Assembly (NCBI GenBank): GCA_027009865.1
Contig: JALVCR010000288.1
Span: forward strand, 1-21,284
Reading direction: 5' to 3'
Source of the DNA: Campylobacterales bacterium
Lineage (GTDB): Bacteria > Campylobacterota > Campylobacteria > Campylobacterales > JAADDG01
Length of the DNA stretch: 21,284 nt
The notes below the pieces were generated by a model, which worked only from the letters and a program-made list of their open reading frames with translations, ran no database searches and had not been told where the DNA came from. A program made the translations under genes and the position numbers. Positions 6,761 through 13,382 of the stretch are shown one piece after another (the stretch's first letter is position 1; the number at the start of each line of letters is the position of its first letter).

Positions 6761-7141
6761 ATGAATATAGGGAAGGTGATTTCAGGATTTTTTATTATTT
6801 TGGCGATGACGGTTAATTTTGGTTTTTTCTACGGAGATCCAAGCGATTTGGCGGAGCATAGCAGTTATGAGCTTTTTGCCGCAATTGTGGTAAATTTGAT
6901 AGCCACTATTTTAAAGCTTGGGGATAAAACGCAAATTGGAGCAGTTTTGCTTGCTACAAGCCTTGTAGCCGATATTCAGCTTATAGCTTCAGCTTCCGTT
7001 TGGGCAATAGGGCTTTATGGTCTGGGGGGACTGGATAAGGAGATGACGATAGCTATAGTTTCTTTATCGGGAGGCGCTCTTCTTGCAAATATAACCTCTG
7101 TTGTTTTATTTGTAGGCGAGACTTTGAAATCTAAAAGGTAG
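6761..7141 (+). CDS. Small integral membrane protein, DUF6394-like
   Basis: The 126-residue product is very hydrophobic, with about four membrane-spanning stretches: near residues 5-23, 34-50, 60-83 and 95-115. No signal for cleavage or catalytic motif is seen. Between the first two helices is a conserved-looking F-F-Y-G-D-P-S-D-L-A-E-H-S-S-Y segment. It resembles small membrane proteins annotated as DUF6394 in Campylobacterota; this is from memory of the family, not from a search. ATG at 6761 follows AAAAGGGG. It ends 7 bases before the potassium channel gene, so the two form an operon. It may act as an accessory or regulatory subunit of the channel, which is inference from the pairing. Confidence 0.65.
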   Translation: MNIGKVISGFFIILAMTVNFGFFYGDPSDLAEHSSYELFAAIVVNLIATILKLGDKTQIGAVLLATSLVADIQLIASASVWAIGLYGLGGLDKEMTIAIVSLSGGALLANITSVVLFVGETLKSKR

Positions 7142-7148
7142 ATATTAG

Positions 7149-8822
7149 ATGGAGAATTACGCTCTTTGGATAATTATCCGCAGAATGCGGATACCTTTTT
7201 TGGTGATTATAGTAACTTTTGCAATCTCAATTATAGGGCTTATGATGATAGAGGGCGTGGATGATAGCGGACACCCCTATAAAATGAATTTTTTTGATGC
7301 TTTCTATTTTGTAAGTTATATGGCTTCTACGATAGGATTTGGAGAGGCTCCTTATACTTTTACCTATCCTCAAAGACTTTGGGTTTCTTTTTGTATTTAT
7401 CTGACTGTTATAGGATGGTTTTACGGAATAGGAACGATTGTAGCTTTGATTCAGGATAAAACTTTGGCCGAGGAGCTTACGAGAAATAGATTTAAAAAGA
7501 ATCTAAAAGCAATAGGCGGGGATTTTATTCTCTTTTTTGGTTATAGCAAAGTAACAAGAGAGATTATAGAGAGATTAAACAGCTATGAACATAGAATAGT
7601 TGTTATCGATAAGGATGAAAATAAGATAAACGCTTTGGAGCTTGAGGGATACAATCCGGTTGTTCCGGCTTTAAAGGGAAATATTGAAGATAGCGAGACT
7701 TTGAAATTTGCCGGAATTGAGATGGAAAACTGCAAATGGATAGTTTCGTTATTAAAAGATGAGACAAAAAATGTTAAATTAGCTTTGATGTGTAAAATTT
7801 TGAATGAAAAAGCATCGGTTATAGTTAAAGCTACAAATAAGGAGTATAAAGAGTATCTGTTAAATATAGGGGTAGAAAATGTTATAGATCCTTTTAAAAT
7901 TATCTCAAAAAGAATCTATCTGGCTCATACCGCGCTATCTCTTTGGATTTTAGAGAGATGGGTTATGACGGGAATTTTGCATAATAAGGATTTGGATAAG
8001 TATCTTTTTCCAAAAGGGAAATATATAGTTTGCAGTTCGGGAAGAATGGGTAAAGCGATATCAAACGGATTAAAAATGGCTAAAATTCCCCATACTGTTT
8101 TAAATATAGAAAGATGCAAAGGAGAAAATTGCGCTAATAGAGTTTTTGGAGATGAAGAGGATTTAAAACTTTTGGAAAAAAGCGGTGTAAGAGAAGCTGC
8201 GGCGATAATTGCAGCAACAAGGGATGATTTCATAAATTTGATGATTTTAAAAAGCGCAAAGAAGATAAATCCGGATATTTTTACAATAGCAAGGGAAAAT
8301 ACTCTTGATGATTTAAGTATCTTTGAAGCGGCTCACTTAAATAGAAACTATATTTTAGAAGAGATTTTAATAGAGAAAACTTTTAATTATATAGCAAAAC
8401 CTCTTGCAAATCTTTTTGTAAAACAGATAACCAAAAAAAGTGAAGATTGGGGTAAAGTTCTTATAGAGAAGCTTTTAATAGAGGTTGGAGAAAATCCAAA
8501 CCTTTATGAAATAGAAATAGATGAAGACGAGGCTTACGCTCTCTTTCAAAGACTTAAAAACAAAGAAAAGATTAAATATGAAGTGATTTTAAGAGATAGA
8601 GGAGATTGGAAAAGAAAGGCTAAAGTTATCATTCTGCTTTTAAAAAGAGAGAATGAAATTATTTTACAGCCAAATTCTAAGATGAATATCCATATAGGCG
8701 ATAAACTGTTGATTGCCGCAACAAAAGAGAGTTTTTATGACTTTCAGTATATAGTGGAAAATTATTATGAGCTAAAATATGTAATGTATGGAGAGGATAA
8801 GACATTTAATTTTTTTGAGTAG
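7149..8822 (+). CDS. Two-TM potassium channel with tandem RCK domains
   Basis: The 557-residue protein has a first membrane helix (about 16-34), a pore loop with the selectivity filter T-I-G-F-G-E (61-66), and a second helix (about 79-101). Two cytosolic RCK/TrkA-N regions follow. The first begins F-I-L-F-F-G-Y-S-K-V-T-R-E-I (about 126-139) with an I-V-V-I-D-K-D strand end; the second begins with Y-I-V-C-S-S-G-R-M-G-K-A-I (about 289-301). A TrkA-C-like domain sits at the C-terminus. It resembles MthK/Kch-type ligand-gated K+ channels, but both RCK copies are in the same chain. The filter is F and E where most channels have Y and D (GYGD); GFG-type filters are known in functional channels. Likely role: K+ flux in osmotic or membrane-potential control, gated by nucleotides or ions. 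Confidence 0.88.
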   Translation: MENYALWIIIRRMRIPFLVIIVTFAISIIGLMMIEGVDDSGHPYKMNFFDAFYFVSYMASTIGFGEAPYTFTYPQRLWVSFCIYLTVIGWFYGIGTIVALIQDKTLAEELTRNRFKKNLKAIGGDFILFFGYSKVTREIIERLNSYEHRIVVIDKDENKINALELEGYNPVVPALKGNIEDSETLKFAGIEMENCKWIVSLLKDETKNVKLALMCKILNEKASVIVKATNKEYKEYLLNIGVENVIDPFKIISKRIYLAHTALSLWILERWVMTGILHNKDLDKYLFPKGKYIVCSSGRMGKAISNGLKMAKIPHTVLNIERCKGENCANRVFGDEEDLKLLEKSGVREAAAIIAATRDDFINLMILKSAKKINPDIFTIARENTLDDLSIFEAAHLNRNYILEEILIEKTFNYIAKPLANLFVKQITKKSEDWGKVLIEKLLIEVGENPNLYEIEIDEDEAYALFQRLKNKEKIKYEVILRDRGDWKRKAKVIILLLKRENEIILQPNSKMNIHIGDKLLIAATKESFYDFQYIVENYYELKYVMYGEDKTFNFFE

Positions 8823-8848
8823 AATCCTATAAAGTTATCTTTTACACA

Positions 8849-8875
8849 TAAAATTTATTATGCTAAAGACGATTA
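8849..8875 (+). promoter_or_regulatory. Sigma-28 (FliA)-type promoter of the 8906 chemoreceptor
   Basis: TAAA (8849-8852), 17 bases, CGATTA (8870-8875), 30 bases before the ATG. Layout equals the enteric sigma-28 consensus TAAA-N15-GCCGATAA. A sigma-70-like TATAAT at 8874-8879 overlaps it and could serve as an alternative. Confidence 0.6.
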
Positions 8876-8905
8876 TAATAATAAAATAACAAAGAAGGAT
8901 AAGGT

Positions 8906-9991
8906 ATGGGTTTTTTTTCTAAAAGAGAAGCTGAAGTTTTGGAAAACGATTTTTCTAAAGATATAAATAGGCTTAAAGAGCGAATTTATGAACTTGAAGA
9001 AGAAAATAAAAATTTAAAAAATCTTTTATCAAGCAAACCGGTTTATATCTCTAAAGGTTTAATGGAGTCTCAAAATGTGCATCTAAAGGCTAATATAAGC
9101 GATATTCAACAAAATCTTGCCGAATCTGTGGAAGCTTCAAAAGAAGGAAATATAAAATTAAAAGAACTTGTAGATGTTATAAAGACTACAAGCAAAAAAA
9201 CCTCTGAGATTACTAAAAATTTAGAAGATTTAAACGGGTTTGCTCATGATTCTTTGCAGTCGGTTGAATCTTTATCCAGTAGAGCGGAAGATGTAAGTAG
9301 TGTTTTGAATTTAATTAAAGATATTTCTGATCAAACTAATTTGTTAGCACTAAATGCTGCGATAGAAGCAGCAAGAGCTGGAGAATTTGGAAGAGGATTT
9401 GCAGTTGTAGCGGATGAAGTTAGAAAACTTGCCGATAGAACGGATAAAGCTGTAGCTGAAGTTAATATCTCGCTTCAATCTATGAAACAGGATGTTGATA
9501 ATATTTCAAGACAGTATGAAGAGATTGTAGAGAGCATAAGAGAGTCTGCAGATTCCATAATCGATATAGACAGATTTTTAACAGAAAATACGGATACAAT
9601 GGGAGAAGTTTTAGAATTCAACGATTATACTAATGATAGAATTTTTATGGCTTTGGCTAAACTTGATCATGTTTTGTGGAAAATAAATACATATCTCTCA
9701 GCTATTACGGCAAGAGAGCAGTTTAATTTTGTAGATCATCACAACTGCCGTCTTGGAAAATGGTATTATGAAGGAGAAGGAAAAGAGCATTTCAAATTAA
9801 CTAAAAGTTTTAAAAGTTTAGAGAATCCTCATTCTGTGGTTCATAATCTGACTAAAGAGGTTTTTGATACTATAAAAAAAGATAAGGAGGATTTTAAAGC
9901 TTTTATAGAAATTTTTGATAGAATGGAGAAAGAGAGCGATAGAGTTTTTGAAATTTTGGATAGAATTTTACATGAAAAGAGCGGGAATTAG
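8906..9991 (+). CDS. Soluble chemoreceptor with C-terminal CZB domain
   Basis: This 361-residue methyl-accepting protein has no membrane segment. An N-terminal coiled coil (about 18-42) is followed by the receptor signalling domain, whose hairpin tip (D-Q-T-N-L-L-A-L-N-A-A-I-E-A-A-R-A-G-E, about 142-160) is perfectly conserved and contacts CheA/CheW. The C-terminal chemoreceptor zinc-binding (CZB) domain has all four ligands of the family pattern: H255-x-L, C281-x-L-G-x-W, and H309-x3-H313. This is the TlpD type of receptor, which in Helicobacter senses internal redox, hypochlorite or energy state. A sigma-28-like promoter precedes it. It overlaps a YjdF-like gene downstream, so the transcript likely continues to 11695. 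It is a paralogue of the receptor at 17301-18371, with the same layout and near-identical residue positions. Confidence 0.93.
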   Translation: MGFFSKREAEVLENDFSKDINRLKERIYELEEENKNLKNLLSSKPVYISKGLMESQNVHLKANISDIQQNLAESVEASKEGNIKLKELVDVIKTTSKKTSEITKNLEDLNGFAHDSLQSVESLSSRAEDVSSVLNLIKDISDQTNLLALNAAIEAARAGEFGRGFAVVADEVRKLADRTDKAVAEVNISLQSMKQDVDNISRQYEEIVESIRESADSIIDIDRFLTENTDTMGEVLEFNDYTNDRIFMALAKLDHVLWKINTYLSAITAREQFNFVDHHNCRLGKWYYEGEGKEHFKLTKSFKSLENPHSVVHNLTKEVFDTIKKDKEDFKAFIEIFDRMEKESDRVFEILDRILHEKSGN

Positions 9992-10595
9992 TGTGATAAA
10001 GAAATATTTTCCATATATACTTTTGGCTGTTTATATCGTTTTGTTTTTTATTTGCAGTATAAACCCTTATGATAAAACGGTATGGATTGCCGAAAATTTA
10101 ACCGTTTTAATAGTGGTTATTATTCTAATAATTACTTTTAAGAAGTTTAGATTTTCAAATACCGCCTATTTTTTAATGAGCATATGGATATATATGCACA
10201 CAATAGGCGGCCATTTCACTTTTGCAAATGTTCCTTTTGATTTTGTAAACAATCTGTTTGGCTGGGAGAGGAACAATTACGATAGAGTTGCTCACTTTAC
10301 GGTTGGTTTTTACGCTTATGCAATTTGTGAACTATTGGATAAAAAGAGACTTGTAAATTCAAAAATTATCCTCTTTTTATTCCCAATATTTTCCATTGCT
10401 ACGGTGGCTGCGGTTTATGAGATAATAGAGTGGATAGCTGCTGTTACTTTGGATCCAAAAGCTGGGATTGAGTATGTGGGAGCGCAAGGCGATATCTGGG
10501 ATGCTCAAAAAGATATGGCTTTGGATATTTCAGGAGCAGTTTTTGCTACTATTTTTTATTTTATGAAAAATTTTAGAAAAAAAGAGCCTTTATGA
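9972..10595 (+). CDS. YjdF/DUF2238 family inner membrane protein
   Basis: About 207 residues with around six hydrophobic segments. The family's conserved patches are present: an N-Y-D-R-V-A-H-F-x-V-G-F segment in the middle, an E-I-I-E-W segment, and a late G-A-Q-G-D-I-W-D-A-Q-K-D-M segment. No function is firmly known for this family. Two starts are possible: ATG at 9972, overlapping the chemoreceptor by 20 bases, or GTG at 9993 just after its stop with GGGA upstream; the first membrane helix is intact either way. It overlaps the lipoprotein gene downstream by ATGA (10592-10595), so chemoreceptor, YjdF-like protein and lipoprotein appear coupled. Confidence 0.8.
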   Translation: MKRAGISVIKKYFPYILLAVYIVLFFICSINPYDKTVWIAENLTVLIVVIILIITFKKFRFSNTAYFLMSIWIYMHTIGGHFTFANVPFDFVNNLFGWERNNYDRVAHFTVGFYAYAICELLDKKRLVNSKIILFLFPIFSIATVAAVYEIIEWIAAVTLDPKAGIEYVGAQGDIWDAQKDMALDISGAVFATIFYFMKNFRKKEPL

Positions 10596-11695
10596 AAAGA
10601 GCTATTTTCTTTCTTATTTTTATTTTTTTTATAGGCTGCGGAGGCGGAGGTAATAATGATAGTTTTGTATCAAATGAAGATAATGGCTCTACTATTTTAA
10701 ATCTTCCTCTTTTATCCGAGTTTAGAATTTCTGGGGGAGTGCATGAGATAGCATATTTTGATAATTTCATTTTTTATGCAAACAGCAATGGATTTGGGGT
10801 TATAGATATAAGTAATTTAAAAAATATTCAAGAAATATCTCATATAGATATATTGAATGGAGAATATACTCCATACGATATCGCTATCTCAAAAGATGGG
10901 AAAAAAGCTTATGTGGTAGGCGCTTTGTTTAGCTATTTTACAAGAAAGTATAATCCTTATTTATTTTTGTCTATTATAGATATAAGCGATAGATATAATC
11001 CCGCCTCTTTAGGCTCTTTGATATTGGAATCTATTGGATGGAGTGTTAAATTATCAAAGGATGAGACAAAAGCTTTTATTGCAGCCGGAAGCGAGTTTTC
11101 AAAAAAGTATCCAAAAGATATTTTAGTTGTTGATATAAAAGATGTTTTCAATCCTAAACTTATAAATTCAGTTTTGTTAGACTATATTCCTTTTGATTTG
11201 GCTTTTGATAAAAAGAGAGATATTATTTATGCGGCTGAATCAGCAGGCGGGATTGAGAGTGCTTTTGTTGGGGATGCTTTGAAGCCTAAAATAATAAATT
11301 CTTTTAAATTTGGTGAATCTGTTAATAATTTAAAAATTTCGAAAGATGGTGAAAAACTCTTTTTCTCTTTGGCCAAAAAGAAAATAGCTGTAGGTTCTCT
11401 AAAAGGGGATAAATTACTTTTGCTTTCTTCTTTAAATATTATAGGAATTGATAAAATTTCAAATTTAGCTTTGTCCAATAATGAAAAAAAAGTTTTTATA
11501 GCCGGTTTAAAATCTGGGCTTTTTGTCGTTGATGTAAAGAATTTATCCAATCCAAAAATTATAGCTCTCTCTAAACTTGCCGGCTCTGTTAATAAAATTA
11601 TTGTTATCGAAGATAAAGATATAGCTGTTATAGCAAACGGGGAAAGGGGATTGCAAATAGTTGATATAAGCTCTTTATCTTCCGCAAAATTTTAA
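10592..11695 (+). CDS. LVIVD-repeat lipoprotein, beta-propeller-like
   Basis: The 367-residue product has a short lipoprotein signal ending F-I-G-C, with Cys16 as the lipidation site, followed by a glycine/asparagine linker (GGGGNN). The rest consists of repeats built around V-I-D-I-S/V-V-D-V-K followed by N-P or a similar turn. These LVIVD-type units are visible near residues 70, 130, 175, 310 and 355 and are expected to form a beta-propeller on the cell surface or in the periplasm. No enzyme motif is apparent. It overlaps the YjdF-like gene by 4 bases (ATGA) and is last in the chemoreceptor transcript. Its neighbours downstream form the curli-like cluster, so a surface-binding role is possible but is inference. 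Confidence 0.82.
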   Translation: MKRAIFFLIFIFFIGCGGGGNNDSFVSNEDNGSTILNLPLLSEFRISGGVHEIAYFDNFIFYANSNGFGVIDISNLKNIQEISHIDILNGEYTPYDIAISKDGKKAYVVGALFSYFTRKYNPYLFLSIIDISDRYNPASLGSLILESIGWSVKLSKDETKAFIAAGSEFSKKYPKDILVVDIKDVFNPKLINSVLLDYIPFDLAFDKKRDIIYAAESAGGIESAFVGDALKPKIINSFKFGESVNNLKISKDGEKLFFSLAKKKIAVGSLKGDKLLLLSSLNIIGIDKISNLALSNNEKKVFIAGLKSGLFVVDVKNLSNPKIIALSKLAGSVNKIIVIEDKDIAVIANGERGLQIVDISSLSSAKF

Positions 11696-11720
11696 TTCAT
11701 ATCTTTCATTATTTCTCTGT

Positions 11721-11747
11721 CAAACATTTTTCCAATTATGTCGATTT
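11721..11747 (+). promoter_or_regulatory. Sigma-28-type promoter of the 11767-12440 pair
   Basis: CAAA (11721-11724), 17 bases, CGATTT (11742-11747), 19 bases before the ATG. The -35 differs from TAAA at one base, and the leader would be very short, so this is the weakest of the five sites. A sigma-70-like TAAAAT (11747-11752) overlaps. Confidence 0.45.
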
Positions 11748-11766
11748 AAAATAGAAAGGGGTAGTG

Positions 11767-12156
11767 ATGAAATTATTTTTACTTTTAATTTTTTTGGTGC
11801 TTTATCTATTTGCAGATACTAAAAATGAGATTTATAAAGAAAAACTTATTAAAAATAGAGCTTACAAGCAGGAAAAAATTGGAATCTCAAAACATCAAAG
11901 AAAGCTTTATTATTATGCGAATGATAAAAAGATAGAAGAAGAGATTAAAAAAGGAGGAGAGGTAAAGATAGCAAGCCCCGTTTTAGATAAAAGAACTAAA
12001 GCAAGGGATGTTGAAATTTTTGTCGAAGCTAAAAAACCGATAATAGCAAAAAAGATAAGAAAGTTAAACATTGCTTCTCCTACAATAGATCACAGGTCTA
12101 TGGTAAAAAACATAAATGTTAATTTGGATTTGAAAAAAGAGGTGAAAATTAAATGA
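11767..12156 (+). CDS. Exported protein with two 34-residue-spaced repeats
   Basis: Unrecognised. The 129-residue product has a signal peptide (residues 1-16, ending Y-L-F-A) and a basic, tyrosine-containing middle. Two copies of an I-A-S-P-x-[LI]-D motif follow, at residues 68-74 and 102-108, each followed by alternating hydrophobic residues (V-E-I-F-V and I-N-V-N-L). The spacing of 34 residues equals the repeat length of the secreted protein at 12492-13292, and the I-[AG]-S-x-x-[IL]-D core resembles it. I infer a minor or nucleating subunit, or an assembly factor, of the same structure. GTG at 11764 directly precedes the ATG; ATG is preferred, after AAAGGGG. It overlaps the next gene by ATGA. 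Confidence 0.7.
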   Translation: MKLFLLLIFLVLYLFADTKNEIYKEKLIKNRAYKQEKIGISKHQRKLYYYANDKKIEEEIKKGGEVKIASPVLDKRTKARDVEIFVEAKKPIIAKKIRKLNIASPTIDHRSMVKNINVNLDLKKEVKIK

Positions 12157-12440
12157 AAAAACTTTTTTTTGTTACTCTTTTTCCAATTTTATTATTTGCA
12201 AAGATATCTTTGGTTAAAAATTCTGCCCTTATTTTTTATGAAGGAGATAGAAAAGAGATAGTAATTTTAAGAAATGTTGAGCAAATGGAGGCAAAGTTTT
12301 TAAAAGATAGAGTTGATGTAAAGCTTTTTTTAGTTTCTGGTAAAATTATTATAATTAATAATCTATCTATTAAAGAATATAAAAACTTGGAAAATACTCT
12401 TACCAATAATACAATGAGAATTCTAAAAGAGATAAAGTAA
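12153..12440 (+). CDS. Small exported protein of unknown function
   Basis: Unrecognised. The 95-residue product has a signal peptide (residues 1-16, K-K-L-F-F then a hydrophobic stretch ending L-F-A) and a mature part of about 79 residues with several short beta-strand-like runs (A-L-I-F-Y, V-I-L-R, K-I-I-I-I) and a C-terminal helix. There are no cysteines and no known motif. It is translationally coupled to the 129-residue protein (ATGA overlap at 12153-12156) and precedes the repeat-protein gene by 51 bases. By position it could fill the place that CsgE or CsgF fills in curli systems, as a periplasmic chaperone or adaptor for the CsgG-like channel. No sequence likeness to either is visible to me. 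Confidence 0.65.
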   Translation: MKKLFFVTLFPILLFAKISLVKNSALIFYEGDRKEIVILRNVEQMEAKFLKDRVDVKLFLVSGKIIIINNLSIKEYKNLENTLTNNTMRILKEIK

Positions 12441-12459
12441 TATTACTTTTAAACGATAT
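12433..12459 (+). promoter_or_regulatory. Sigma-28-type promoter of the repeat-protein gene
   Basis: TAAA (12433-12436), 17 bases, CGATAT (12454-12459), 32 bases before the ATG. The TAAA overlaps the last codons of the preceding gene. CGATAT is the -10 form known from Campylobacter flagellin-type promoters. Confidence 0.65.
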
Positions 12460-12491
12460 AGAGAGTGTAATTTAAAATAAAAGGAGTTTGT

Positions 12492-13292
12492 ATGAATAAA
12501 TTTACCAAAATTTCACTTTCTGTAGTTCTTATTAGCGCTTTTGCTTTTGCTGCTAACACGAATCCTCAGCACGCATCTTCTGAGCTTAGAGGAAGTATTA
12601 TAGTTAATAAGGCTTCTATGTCTAAAGTTAAAGTTAAAAAGAACGCTAAGGCTACCGTTGAAAGCGTAGATGTTCAAAAAAGCGGTATTATTAAATCAAG
12701 AATAGAAAATGAGGGAAGAACATATAATTTAACAGTAGGCAAAAATTCCGCAGCTACTGTTGGAAGTGTTAAAGTTAATAAAAGTGTTGTAGGAGGGTCT
12801 TTTATTTCAAATAAAAATAACGCTCAGCATATAAAAACTGGTAAAAATTCAAGAGCTGAAATAGGGAGCATGGAGATAGATAAAAGTAAAGTAAGAAGTT
12901 CTCAATTAAGAAATGAATCTGAAGCTTATCATATAAAAACCGGTAAAAATTCAAGAGCTGAGATTGGAAGTTTAAATGTGAAAAAAAGTAATATAGAAAG
13001 AAGCAAAATTTACAATACTTCTAAAGCTGTAGGTATCAAAACAGGCAAAAATTCTATGGCTGTAATAGGAAGCACTGATATTAAAAATAGCGATATAAAA
13101 CATTCTAAAATATCAAACTCTTCTTATGCCGGAAAAGTTAGAGTAGGTAAAAACGCAAGAGCTCAAATTGGAAGCGTGGAGGTTAAAAACAGCAATGTTT
13201 ACGGCTCCAGAGTTTATAATAAATCTTGCGCTTCTGATGTGAAAGTTGGTAAAAATTCATCTTTGGAAGCTGGAAGCGTAAATATAAAATAA
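12492..13292 (+). CDS. Secreted 34-residue-repeat beta-solenoid protein, candidate amyloid-like subunit
   Basis: Unrecognised family. The 266-residue product has a clear signal peptide (cleavage near A20/A21). Residues 48-251 are six consecutive 34-residue repeats without any insertion or deletion (48, 82, 116, 150, 184, 218), with a 15-residue seventh start (252-266). Each reads roughly [TV]-G-K-N-[SA]-x-A-x-[IV]-G-S-x-x-[VI], then K/N-S-x-[IV]-x-x-S-x-[ILV], then N-x-S-x-A-x-x-[IV]-K. Regular small hydrophobics with Ser, Asn and Gly at turns suggest a beta-solenoid. One cysteine, in the last full repeat, is the only one. Curli CsgA has Ser/Asn/Gly repeats of about 22 residues; the likeness is in kind, not sequence. 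A good AAGGAG site, an own promoter and a strong terminator suit high expression of a major structural subunit. Export through the CsgG-like neighbour is inference. Confidence 0.8.
   Translation: MNKFTKISLSVVLISAFAFAANTNPQHASSELRGSIIVNKASMSKVKVKKNAKATVESVDVQKSGIIKSRIENEGRTYNLTVGKNSAATVGSVKVNKSVVGGSFISNKNNAQHIKTGKNSRAEIGSMEIDKSKVRSSQLRNESEAYHIKTGKNSRAEIGSLNVKKSNIERSKIYNTSKAVGIKTGKNSMAVIGSTDIKNSDIKHSKISNSSYAGKVRVGKNARAQIGSVEVKNSNVYGSRVYNKSCASDVKVGKNSSLEAGSVNIK
12633..13289 (+). repeat. 102-bp coding tandem repeat, six full copies plus a partial
   Basis: Repeat copies start at 12633, 12735, 12837, 12939, 13041 and 13143, with a 45-bp partial copy from 13245. The length is exactly 102 bp each time. 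Copies three and four are closest at the DNA level around the G-K-N-S-R-A-E-I-G-S segment; the others have diverged at synonymous sites, so the array is old rather than freshly amplified. Confidence 0.85.
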
Positions 13293-13297
13293 CTTCA

Positions 13298-13325
13298 AAA
13301 AGAGAGAGGGTTCTCTCTCTCTTTT
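13298..13325 (+). terminator. Rho-independent terminator after the repeat-protein gene
   Basis: AAAAGAGAGAG (13298-13308) pairs with CTCTCTCTTTT (13315-13325) over a 6-base loop, ending in four T residues. It begins 6 bases after the stop codon and separates the repeat-protein gene from the CsgG-like gene, so the former is a single-gene transcript. Confidence 0.8.
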
Positions 13326-13326
13326 C

Positions 13327-13353
13327 TAAATAAAAATCTTCTTTATCCGATTT
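13327..13353 (+). promoter_or_regulatory. Sigma-28-type promoter of the CsgG-like gene
   Basis: TAAA (13327-13330), 17 bases, CGATTT (13348-13353) in the context TCCGATTT, 29 bases before the ATG. It begins directly after the terminator of the previous gene, which makes a separate promoter necessary. Confidence 0.65.
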
Positions 13354-13382
13354 TCTTATAGTTTCTCTTCCAAAGGTAATCA

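Noticed and set aside
10490..10495. CGATAT words in coding regions (also 10876, 13445, 13754) as more sigma-28 promoters
   Set aside because: None has TAAA 17 bases upstream, and they do not precede a gene start.
12633..13292. Regular 102-bp spacing looked like a CRISPR-type or satellite array
   Set aside because: The repeats are in frame inside a gene with signal peptide and diverge at synonymous positions, so they are protein repeats.
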